Positions 11,507-23,500 of a stretch of DNA of 64,000 bases are shown piece after piece. The notes under the pieces are model-generated. The model did not search any database, was not told the DNA's origin, and saw only the letters and a list, made by a program, of their open reading frames with translations. Position numbers and translations under genes: made by a program. Numbering within the stretch: the stretch's first letter is position 1; the number at the start of each line of letters is the position of its first letter. The stretch lies in contig BTRK01000005.1 of assembly GCA_036245805.1 (NCBI GenBank), forward strand, positions 18,266,984 to 18,330,983. Direction: 5' to 3'. This stretch comes from Pristionchus mayeri. Lineage: Eukaryota; Nematoda; Chromadorea; Rhabditida; Neodiplogasteridae.

Positions 11507-14500
11507 CCTATGAAAGAGCTGAGAAATGCAGAAAATGCGGGAAATACGGGATGAGTCAAGGGACACGTAACAGCAACAGACGAGAAAGGGCAGGATCCCG
11601 AACCGGATGAGGTATACTTGTCACCTCTCAGGGGGGAGGAGGGGGTAATGGAGGGTGCGGGAGGGAGGATAAGGGAGAACTTTCGATGGTCAGCTACTAC
11701 TCTCTACCGGTCAGAGCACGTGTTAACAAGGGGGAGGGTAGGATGAGGAGTGAGGGGGAAGGAAGGAGAGAAGGGGGATTAGGGGGAGCACCGGCTGGTT
11801 CTGTCCATTGGGGCCAGGCAAGACAATGGACTAGGCGGCACCCCATAACAAATTACTGTCGACCATTCCTCCTGAATTCCCCTCTTTCTTCCTCCCTTTA
11901 GTCACTTTGAGGGAGTGGCGAGATGGGAGGCGTTCATTATCCCGATAATGAGAAAATTCTCAGTGTCCAGAGGGCAATAAGAGGTGATGTGACACCGAAA
12001 CTGTGCTCACTAATGAGGGGATTAGTCCTCGGAGCGTATAGATGGGGAAGGAAAGCACAGATAGAAAATACTAAATGGCACTGGAACACAGCATGAGGAA
12101 AAGAAAGTCCCGAGTGAAGATAAGACAAGATAGGATCGACATCAACTAGAAGAAATGCGACAGAATGAGTGTTCGCCCCGTGGGGAGCAATGCAATGGGG
12201 GCAGACTGAATGGCTGGCAGGAGTAATCTCACACCAGAGAATGAAGAATGAGAGCAGCCAATAACACGAGGAGAGACAACAGCAAGAACCAGAGCGATCA
12301 CACAACAAAGCCTACTCTCAGATGAACCAGCAGTCAGCTGGTAGCACCAAGGATCAGTGGTGAGTACCCACGGACGGAACCAAAGAAGTCGGGACCACAA
12401 AAGGGGGATGGTACGGGTGGCTTCTCCCTCTCTCTCAGACATTGTCCCGCTATCCGTGTCTTCTCACAGTGTTTGTGTACCATCTCTCGTGTGAAAGGGA
12501 GACACTCTCTCCGATTCACACGATCTCTCGTCGGGCAGAGAAGATGAGAGAGAGTTTGGGAGAGTCAGAGGACGCTAATGAGACGTTTGATGGAAGAGTA
12601 AAAAGTAGATCGGAGCAGGAAGTACACGGCGATGGCTTGATTAGAAGAGTTTTAGACGATTTGATGAACGGAGGATGAAGTCAATGAAGATCCATTGATT
12701 TGAAGCTCCATCGTTGCGAATGGGATCGTAGATTGAAGTTAACGGTAAGAAGTGGATCTAATTATGGCGCAGTTCCCTTCGAACCTCTTCTGCAGTTCCT
12801 TATTCCAATGATCCGATGAGTTCTCGCTTCTCCAATCGCTTCCTCAATCTCGGTAATTCCTTTCAAGTGCGATGCTGAATCAGCGCCGTCAAGGAGACGA
12901 CAAACACCCCCACGACGATTGAAATTCGTCGTCGCGCCCCCGCACCACAACTGGGAAACGTCGCCTTGTGCAAACCATAGCTTTTCTCATTGCGTGCGCT
13001 CATTTAGTAAACGGCGCCGTCTCTCACCGATGGAGTTCATGGACGACCGTCTGCTCATCTGGCCGCCACCGTAGTACTGCGAGCGGGGAGAAGCTGATCT
13101 GAAGATGGAGTAATTGGAGAGAATGATCAAAGATCAAAGCAAACCTGTAGTTGAGCGTCTGCGAGTAGCCAGGAGGTCCGCCATTGCCTCAAAACGTTTT
13201 GATAAGATAACACACTTCAAAGGGCATGATAAGACAACTTCAAAAGAGATCAAACTAGTTAGGTCAGGATACAAGGATCAAAGATAAAATACCGGTGAGG
13301 TTGCTCTGACTGGCGTAGAGCAATGGGTGAAAGGGCAGCGGGGTCTCTCTCATCGACAGCGGAAATGCAGGAGTCTCGGAGCGATCCTGGAAGGGAGACG
13401 CTCGTGATGATTATCGATTGGATTGACTGATCACGAAATTGGGATCATTGAAGCGCGTTTTGCAGCCAAAGGGAATAACTTAAGCATTTTGCATGATGGT
13501 ACCAAATAAAGCCAGTTCATGATGGGAGGTGCGCTAAGCAATAGGGATTACGGTGTATCCTGCCGATGCCTGCGACCAGTCGTTGTTGTTGTACTGCGGC
13601 GGCTGCTGCTGAGAAGGTGGCAGCGAAGCGTACGAGGGCGTCTCAGCACGATCCTGTGGTGTGAGGTATGTGTGTGTGCATGACGACGATTACCACGACC
13701 AAAGCGCGACATTTTTGCATTGCGTGAGCATGTAGTGGTGCAGGTAGATGAATACTCACCAGAGTGTGCGCAGGGAAGTACTGGTTGTACTGCTGAGTGG
13801 GCGTCTCGGCACGCAGAATCGCGTTCGCGACGCGCTCCTGAATCAGGGATTTGAATTGTGCCGAGTCCCGCATGGAATTTCTAAATGATACTGTAGTCGA
13901 TGTGTACCTGGCCGGAGAGGAAGTGCGTGGGTGTGTGCGAACGGTGCGAGAAGTCGAGTGTGTTGTATCCTGCACGACTTGGCTGAAAGGTAAAAGATGA
14001 AATCAGGGGATCGAAGATCGAATATCGAACCGTGCTCTGCTTGAGGATCGGCCTGCTGTCGGGGCGAGAATGCTGTTGTGGCTGCAAAGTTAATTATATT
14101 GAAGGAAACTAATTTTCCTTTTATGATTCGGATATGTTTCACCCTTCCTCGTTCACTACATTGACTGGACAGTGCTGGACTGATTGCAGAAAGAAATTAT
14201 TTTCCACCTACCTGCATGATGCTGCGGAGCGTTGAGAATTCTCCATCGTACTCCTCCTCTTCATCTGCTGCTCCGCTCCTACCATACCCATTCGCTACGG
14301 GAGTCGCCACAGGCTGTCTACCGTAGTCCGACGTTCTACCGTAGTCGGCGGACGAGGACCGCCCATTGCCGTACCCGCCATACGTGCCGTAGCCACCGTT
14401 TGAAGGGTGCTGCAACTCGGGACTAGGCTCTAGTTTGGTGATAGAGACAAGAGGGCGAATTGAACACTACTCACATCGACACTGGGCGTATTAATACGGC

Positions 14501-17500
14501 TGGTGGGCGAGCGAGAATGCTCCCTGCGAAGATCAAAGTTCAGAGATCAATCTACAAAGTGCAAAGGTCAAACTACGTACCTAGGAGGCGGAGTTGGAGG
14601 TTTGGAGCGAAGTGGCTTGGGCGTGCGTCTAGAGGAATCGAGATCGAATGGACTGTTGGTGTTTCTGCAATTACAAAAATTATCATTTTATGAAATTGTA
14701 GGTGTGAGACTTCAAAATTCAAATCCTACCGTAGCCGTTCCTCCTCGCGCCTATATTCGGCCAGCGGGTCGATCGGCTCCTGGCGAGTGCCCACACCTGC
14801 AGAGAGTTCAAAAAAGGTTCAAGAGACAAAGATCAAACTACAAAAAAACAAGCTCACCTTCAGTGCTGTATCCGAGTTCTCTTCTATCGCGTGCCGCTTC
14901 GCGATCGTCGTGTGCGTTCTTCAGCTCCTGCACAAAAAAAGATCAAATTTTCGATTTTTTTCGGCGCAAAATTCAAATATTTAAATAATGCTGACCTCGA
15001 GCAGCATGCGTTCTTGCTTCTTGCGCTGCACCAGCTCCGGATCGTTTCCACGCTTCGACCTGAACGAAGGGAATAGATCAGGTAATGGATCTCCTAGAGT
15101 CGGATTGATCTTTAATCATACCTCAGTTTCTTCAGCTTGGTATCCAGCCAGTCCTCAGTGGGGGCTGCCTCCGAAAGAGCATCGTAACGATCAGCAAAGA
15201 GCTTGCGATCTCTGGAAAATCGAGTATTGAGAAAAACAAGGTCACCAGCTTGGAAGACAATGGACAAGAAAAGCAAAGATTAGTGCAATCATGCGTCTCT
15301 CGACGGTTTTATTCTGTTTATCTGCCTATCCAGAGAACATTGACGTGATTATTCATCTAGACATCCATAGCAAAGGTAAGCAATTCTCCGTGATTCTACG
15401 TGTAAATTAGGCAGCCAAGTTTGCTAAATACCGGAAATAGGGAGAGTTCATCTTCTCCTTGTAGGTCCTGTGCGGAAGTGGTTAGTTTATGTGCCCCCCC
15501 CCCCCATTCCCCGATTGTGTCACTGAGTGCAAGGAAAGACTTAGAAATTATGTGGTTTCCCTTTGTGCAACGATAGAGTGCCACCATCCAGTGAGAGTAA
15601 AGTTTCAACTGTTCGAAAAAATGGAAACGAACTGCTTGGGAGGCGCATGCGAGACACTGCGGCAGTTGCGCTGTCTGCAAAGGATCCCAATTTCTTATTA
15701 CGCACCTACATTTTAAATTAATTAAAAATCTCAGAATGAACTGTTTCGAACGTGAACTTTGTGAGAGTCAAACCTGAAGTTGTCTCTGTCGTCGTTGAGA
15801 TCGAGTAAAGAGGAGGCAGGCATGGGACGGGCGACGGAAGACTGGTCGTATGTGAGGACGTCCTCGAAGGGCTCACTGAAATATCGATTTGAAATCCACG
15901 TCAAGAAAAATGGTAGAGCCTTCAAGCAATGCCTTCTACGTAGAACGTTTATTTAATCTGATCTATTACCATTTGATTTCGAAAGGAAATAAGTTGGAGA
16001 AGAGGGGAGAGACGTGCGAATAAATGCAGATAAAGATGAGAATGGGCAAGTAAAAGAAGCGGAGATGGGGTGTGGGAGGCGGCGAAATCTATTGTGGCGC
16101 GAGTCTAAACAGCGCGGGCAGCGCCTCTTCCTTCCCCCGGATGCGAGTGAAACTTCCACGAGGGATGGGAGATGTTTAGATGACAGATAAGTATCACAAA
16201 ATGGAGAAAAATATCTTCAGTTTATGAAAAGGAGGATCGTTGTAGGGAAGTTACTTCTGGAAAAAGTGGAACGATGATTCAGATGGTGATGTCAAGTTGA
16301 TTCGAAAGTTGAACTGGAGAACTATGCATTGCGTACAAATTTAATTTGAGCTTCAGTATTTTGAAATTGGTGGGAAATAATCATTGGAGAATAAAACATT
16401 TACAGGATATTAATTTTCCTTGAAACATTGGAAGACAATAATTCTTTTGCATACAGAACAATGAAACTCACTCGTTTCTCGTCCTATTGAACTGTTTTCT
16501 CGGCAGTTCCGCACTCTTCGCCCCGAAGGGAACTATCGAATGCGACCGGTACGGCTGCTGCGGCTGCTGCACGAAAGGTGGTTTTAACAGGCAAAGTTTT
16601 AGATAATTCCTCATCTAAACCCAATTAAGCGAATTTCAAAGGGTTTTCAAAGAAAATACACAAAAGAAGGGTGCCCTAACCTTGGCCGATTCTTTGTAGT
16701 TGAGATAGAAGTCGGGATCGCACAGATCGTCCATGTCACTGCTGAAAGAGTTGATCTTTGAACTTTCACTTACTATTTCATCTCTACTTCACTCAAGAGT
16801 GTTCATCACGACTACTCAATGGGCAGCAATTAACTCACTTGTAATCATCGTTCAACGCTCGATAGGATCCGTACTTCGGTTTCCTTCTCATCGATCCGAT
16901 TCCACTGCCAGTGGACGCCTTACGGGCCTGATCTACCACCTGTGAGAAAAACTTTGTCTCATTGAAATATTGAACTTGAGTTTCAACTGCGCTTCTCAAA
17001 CAGAAAAATGGAAGGCTTTCAATGTTTTATCAAGTTGTTCGAGTATAAATATAATTTAGAAAAAGACTAAAATGTGACCTGTGGTCGTTCCTCTGCCTCC
17101 TCCTGTCCCCATCTCCTGCGTGAATACGTGTCTCCAATCGACGAGTGAGATCTGTGAATTGAAGTTTTATCTGTGAAACTACAGCTATCAACTTTCTTTG
17201 GCTACATGCAGTGAGAATCATTGAGTCGTATAGTTTTAGGCTAGATCTACGTAATGAAACATAATTATATCGAATGTAACCTCATGGGAGGGACAGGTCG
17301 ATTGGCCAGTTCTCGTCTCCATCTGTCCTCTTCCGCAGCCTGAGATTGAGCGAAATTAGGTGAGATCAAAGAACAAATATTTTCTAAGCAGCACCTACAG
17401 AGGGAGGAAGGGAAGCTTAGTATCATCAATATATTGGAAAGAAGTACGGTGATAGCTCAAATGCAAGAAGAGTCAGCGATTGACAGACTGTCTTTCGCCC

Positions 17501-20500
17501 TCGAGAGAAATGAATATAATGTGATAATCTCAAAATTCGCGCCGAGGCATAACTGTCAATCCTATGCTAACAGTGCGCAGCAAGAAACCATAACAGCGCC
17601 AACTAAATTGGTCTTAAATGAGTTCCTCAATGTCGACCTCTTCTCTCCTTTCTTCCCATTCGTCGTCGTCGCAGTCGATGACGTCATCTTCCGTCCCGTC
17701 GTAGACCAATCGACACACCGACCACAGTTCCCCGTACCGAGCACCCGTGCCAGGAACCAAGTAATCGGAACCAGGCGAACCAGGGCCATCAATGGGAACG
17801 GATGGGGTAGCTGGACGCACAACTTCCATGCTATCCCAGACCTGTTTTTATCGGCTTCTCTGCTTTTGGCCCGTCACTCCCACTGTTCTCTTTCTATCTA
17901 TTGCATTATTCAGAGGGGATGCGCGGTAGGGAGAGGAGAATCCCAGGAAGAACCCGGAGAAATGACGGAGTCGCCACAGGGAGAACCCGGAGAAATGACG
18001 CAGTCTTCACAGGGAGAATTGAGGACCGATGTTATTGTTTTCGATATTTATTTTGTTTTCCTTTTAAAATCTCGTTTCCGGTTCAGAATAGCAGCTGCAC
18101 AAAGGACACGCGGGCGGATCCGATTCCTCCGGCTCGTCTTCCCTCGGGCTATTAGCCATGAGGGCCTCTCGGCAAGGAAAAGAGATCGAGTCACAACAAG
18201 AGAGCGCAGAGACACAGAGTGGAGGCGAGAGAGTATGGTGGACGGAGGGAGTCCGAGAGAAGGAGGAGAGGGCGAGAGAGTGCGGGAAATGGAGAGAGTG
18301 AGGAAAGGAGCTGGGCTTGTCGAGGGGAGACTTTACACCTACGCTCAGAGGGAGGAAGAGATCGATCGATCCGAAGGGAGGAACAGGGAACGAACTAGAG
18401 AGGAGAGAGCAGAGAATACACCTGAGGAGAGATCAACGACCAAAGATCACCTGTCTCCTGTCGACCTCCTCCGTCCACTTGGGCTCCTCTGGCATTCTGG
18501 CGATGTCCGTAGCACGTACGGGCACCGAGTTCACCTCTTCTGGACGGACCGAAAGAACCTGAACGAAAATCGAGATGAGCTCGTTAAAGACGGTGTTTTT
18601 ATTACAGACATTTTCTCACGATGAATTTAGACTCTCAAGATAGAAGAAAATTCTGCTCATCTTTCAATGAACAGAATGTCGACAAATACAGTATCCAATT
18701 CTCTCAATACTTTTTTAATATCTAAACTGACCTCGTCTTCGCTGGCGAGGGAGAAGCTCTTCTTTCTGGGGCGGTCGAAGGCCTCAAATCGCACAATTGA
18801 TAACACATTTTCAACCTAATTCCCCCCTCCAATTATACTGAAGAAGCAAATGATAAACTATCTCCTTCTAGCCTTTTCTTAGATGGGGATCATTGCAGTA
18901 CCTGTTTGAGATCCTTCGTGGGCGCGTAAGAAAAGCACTTCGAAGCCTTGTCGTACCTGCAAAGTTTATGTTTCATTACAAGCAGATGGTTTGAAATGAT
19001 GTTGATCCGAGCATGCAGTTTCGATTGTCTAGTGAAAATGCTCTTCAGATGAAGAGAAAATTCAAATATTATTTTCGACAAAAATACCAACGATTTATTG
19101 AAGTAATGCGATTGAGCGCAAGAAACAAATCCAGATAAATGGTGCGCAATATATATTACAATAACTGACTAATTAGCTCAAACCAAGAGAAAGGAGACTT
19201 TGGAGAGTGAGAAACTCACTTCTCCTTCAGCCTGACACAAGTGTCCTATAGCCACACTTCTCCTCTCTTCTCTTACATTCCTACGCGACCATCCAGCCTA
19301 GAGACCAACCAGGAGCAAAGATCACCTATTCTGTACTCACTTTTCTAAGTCCCTTTGGCATACATTTGGAAATTAGGGAAGAGTGACTTACCGATCCTTG
19401 CCCACTAGATCAGGTTCTATGGAGGGTGTCACTGAGTTAACTCGTGGAACATCCTTCGGAGAGGGCGGTCGGGCGACTAGAGGCTTCACTGAGGCAGGAA
19501 GGACGCCCCGACGCTCGGGCATCTCGTATCTGAGGAAAGATCAAAGGTAAACTTGGTGATATTACGTGATCATCTACTATCAAAAAAAGATATGGATAAT
19601 ATGTAGGAAATTAAAGGAGGTTCAGTATCGTGTATACAGTCTTTTTTTCGAAAATAATGATGCATCACTCACTCAGGCGTCACTTCAGCCATGGCGGAGG
19701 ATGGCCGCGGCTTCGGCGGCACTGGAGGACCCATTCCTGCAGAGAATGAACTATATTTATTGAATACCGTGATCCTAACATAGGTATAGACATAATAACT
19801 CGATTATAATTATCTTTTTTTCCATGGAAAAAGGAAATCACTCCCCGTCATTCAAAATTTAGTGCAAATTTTCTTCACGATTTCTGTCAGATCAGCTGAA
19901 TAATTGTAACCAATGAAAGTGAACAGAAAAAAAGAATAGATCGCACCCTTATCGCTCCCGTTGGCGTCTGCTCTGGGGAGAAGAGGAGGAGGGAGGGAGG
20001 AGGATGCTTCTTGAGGGCAAGAAGGCTGCAGGGGAGAAGCCGCTGTGCGACTCTGCAGAGGGAGGACCATCATCTTCCAGGGCGGGGAATCGAGCAACGG
20101 ATAAAACATTTTTAAATTTTCGCTTATTTCAAAAAGAATGGTTCAGAATTCATCGAAAATGATTAGCTAACGTTCCTCTGCCACATTTGTTGACATGTCT
20201 TAGTTAGGTGAGATTTTCGGTGGCTAAAACGGCGATTTTTGCACGTGGCCCCCTTTCTCTTTCTCACTGGTCTCACTCTTCTTTTGAAATCTCCCTGAAT
20301 AGCATCGGAGGCAGTGGACAGTGCGAGAAGTGACCAGATGGGAAGGAAAAAAAGGCTGGGAAAGGGGATAGACTGAATTGAAGGGGAGTTCTGCTGACTA
20401 ACGACTGTCGTCATTTCGGTGATATTTAGCTGATCCAGATATAAATGCCAGAACAGGTGGTAAATCACAAGCAAGAAAGTTGTAGGCGGCAATGATTTCG

Positions 20501-23500
20501 TACTAGCAGAAGGTTGCGTGAAGAAAAACGAACGGGTGTTGGATGACGAACAAGAGTTGGCTTGAAAAACGCGAAATATCACGAGATGGTGGGGAGGAAA
20601 AGGGGAGAAAAGCGAAAAGCTCCGCTGATGAGGGCGCGCAAAACAATAACTAATGAATCAGAGGAGGAATGGCGAGAAAAAGGACGCAGACGTCGAGAAT
20701 TGACAGGAAAGAGACAAAGAGAACCCGAGTTTACGGCTCTTCTTCCAGGGAAGAAGGGAGTCATAATAAGCAGTAATGAATGGAATTGGGAAGGGAAGAG
20801 AGATGAAAGAAGGACTGCAGAGACAGATAAATAAATAAGATGGGCCGAATAAACAGGGAGAAATGCGGCGATGAAACGGGAATGAAATCTCGACCCATTC
20901 ATTACTCTTCCATTTCACGTTCAAGGTCAATCCGATTTTCGCGTTCGTTGATTGGAATTTCAGGAATTTTCAAAAACAAAGTTGAGAAAAACAAACCGAG
21001 ATGTTCAGAAAAAGCTTCGAATCTTCGATGCAAATTCCCGAATCTTCGCTGGCTGTTCCTGTAATGGAGTGATTGAAATACTCAACATATCAAAGATCAG
21101 TTTAGATTCTACAAAGATCAAACTACAATCAAGGAGCTTCAGACAACAGAGATCAAAGATCACTCACCGCCGGCGCTGCTCGGCTTGAGGATCTCCGAGT
21201 ACTCGACGACGCTCTCGCCGTCTGAAATAATCTTTAGGAAAATTCCAAAAAAACCCCGGATTTGAGCAACAATTATGATAATCTGCGCAGAAAAAATGCT
21301 GGACCTTGAAATCCCTTGATCTAGGCAAAATCAATAAAAGCGGAGGCAACAACGGCAAAAACGAGTGATGAGAGACTGAGAGAGGATCAGTGGGGCGATA
21401 AAACGGGGGCTTTCTCCCGTTGGATCTTGCGAGATAGGGCACCTCTCCCCCTCCCTCTCCCTCTCTCCTTCTCTCCACCATTCCTCCCCCTCCTCCTCTG
21501 ATCTCTCCCCTCCTTCGCCTTGCTGTAATCTTCGGAGTGTCCAGAGGCGACTGGAAGTAAGAGAGAGGGAGAGAGAGAAGGGGGAGGTGGGGGGGGGGGG
21601 GAGAAAGGGAGGAGGAGGAATGAGGGGGATCGATAGGTGGGGGCGATCGGATTCTAATCAAGGGCCACGTCGAAATTCAATCCGAGATGACTCAGTGAAA
21701 CTCGATTCTGATCTAGGAAAGAGATCAACTCAACTTCATTTATAGGAATTGATCGCTCTATGAATCAGTTTAGCTGCATCTTCAATTCTTCGATAGAAGT
21801 TGATCAGATTTGGGCAGATATTCAATGATAAAAAATCAGATAGTAATTGAAGATCGGTAAAAGATAAGAGTTCGATAATTGGAAGATGAAAGAAAGAGGG
21901 AGGAATCCAGATAATGAAGGGATCAATCATCTGCTAGAGAGGGAGGAACAGTGACCGGCTGTTTACGTTACGTTATATCGCTTTTCATCATGATCACACT
22001 ACATTTACTGTTACGATTATGTTAATTGTTCTTTTAATTTTTTTTAAAACGTAACATACCTTCTAGTGTGCCGAAGTCTTCGTAGCTGCTTGTGCGCGTC
22101 ATTGCAGCAGCTGCTGATGAGGAAGAAGGACCATTCTCCTCAAAGATCTACGATAACTATCTGGTGATTACTTCTTTTTTCCCAGCATCTTCTATTATGT
22201 TTTGTAATCAATCCATTACATGAATCAGCTTGAATGAACTCTTTGATCGAAATCTTTGACTAAGAGAATAAAGATGAAAGACCACGAACCTTGGCGGGAG
22301 GATTCTCACCAAAGGAGAACTCGATGTGAGCCTGGTTGTCGATAGAAGAATCTGATGAAAAGATGAATGATCAGCAAGGAATTCGTCGTGACAATTTGAG
22401 ACATTTAAAAGAAATTGAACAAAGCCTTCATATTAGCTTGTTTGAATCCCAGAACAATAACAATTAGAACTATTCAATTTCCCTCTCTGTCTCTAGAAGC
22501 ACTCCTATCCAACTGAAAGTTCTAGAAAACCGCTTCTCTAAATATTCATAAAACATCTGAGAACACACCATTGAATACTCCATCGAGTTGATCTCGGAAG
22601 AAAGCGAGGAGGGGAGGAGGTCGAGGGAAGACGCAAGTGTTGAATTGACACGAGAACAGAAGACGACGCTTACCCTCTCTGCAAATGAAACTGTTTGTAT
22701 ACAAATTTCAAATGTAAAAATGCTTTTCATTACTGCTAACTTGAAATCCCGCAGGAATGGAAAGATGATCGACTATAGTATTGCTCATGCCGAAAGTTCG
22801 GTCATTGAGATCGTAGACTAGCCATCGCTCGTGAATGTTGCTCATGAATATGTGAAAGGCATGCAGAAACGCTGCGACTCGAGGTATTTTTTTCTCAACA
22901 GCCGTCATGGCTTTCAAAATTAGTATTTGCTCAATAAGATTTGCAGATTTTTCTAGCGTAAGGCAGGGAGAGCGAAATGGAAAGATCGGGGGAGATTCTC
23001 ACCGGTCTTCGAAGCACTTGACGAGGACGTCTCCTCTGAGCCGAAGCTCGTCCCCCACTTCGATCGACGACTGAGGATCCGCCGTCTTGCTGCAATAATA
23101 TCAACACAATAAACAGCTAAGTAGAAAGATCTAAGAAAATATGCTCCTAAGAATGAATCTGTCAAGAAAACATGCATTGCATGAACTCTCCGAGAAAAGT
23201 TCAAAAGAAGAAGAAGGCAAAGTAAAGGCGTTCCAGAAATGGATCCCAATAGTTCATAGAGTCTGGCTGTGAAATGCGAGACTTTCCCTCCCTCTCTCAT
23301 GCCTTCTCAAGCCCTCCTTGAATGCTCGCACACTCGGCTCATAAGTCGCCAGCACACTCCATTAGTCTCCCAAGTAGTCTAGGCAAAGGGGCTCCAGAGG
23401 ACAATAGCTTAGGGGAAAACTCAGAAAATGGATCGGTCTACAATAAAAAAGAGGGAAATTTGGAAAGCGGGAAAAATTCGCCAAAATTCGTTCCTCCTTC

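Larger units (their letters stand above)
10393..13027. other. Intron/promoter-like region with simple repeats
   Basis: This 2.6-kb stretch of the tensin gene has no convincing coding exon. It holds a 24-base C run (10536-10559), purine-rich tracts around 10730-10940, and a CT-dinucleotide run at about 11470-11505. It would include the promoter of the short tensin isoform if that isoform exists. Open frames here are low-complexity and overlap on both strands. Confidence 0.5.

Noticed and set aside
15489..15716. 75-codon plus-strand frame beginning in a C-rich run
   Set aside because: Lies in a tensin intron, low complexity at its start, no splice sites or recognisable domain.
17434..18624. 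396-codon open frame on the plus strand
   Set aside because: It runs antisense to two tensin exons (17841-17638 and 18558-18451) and tensin introns, has Arg/Glu low-complexity composition and no domain or splice support.
19960..20070. Possible extra tensin exon (Ser/Pro-rich)
   Set aside because: In the phase required between 21168 and 19736 it meets a stop codon, and the flanking exons join perfectly without it.
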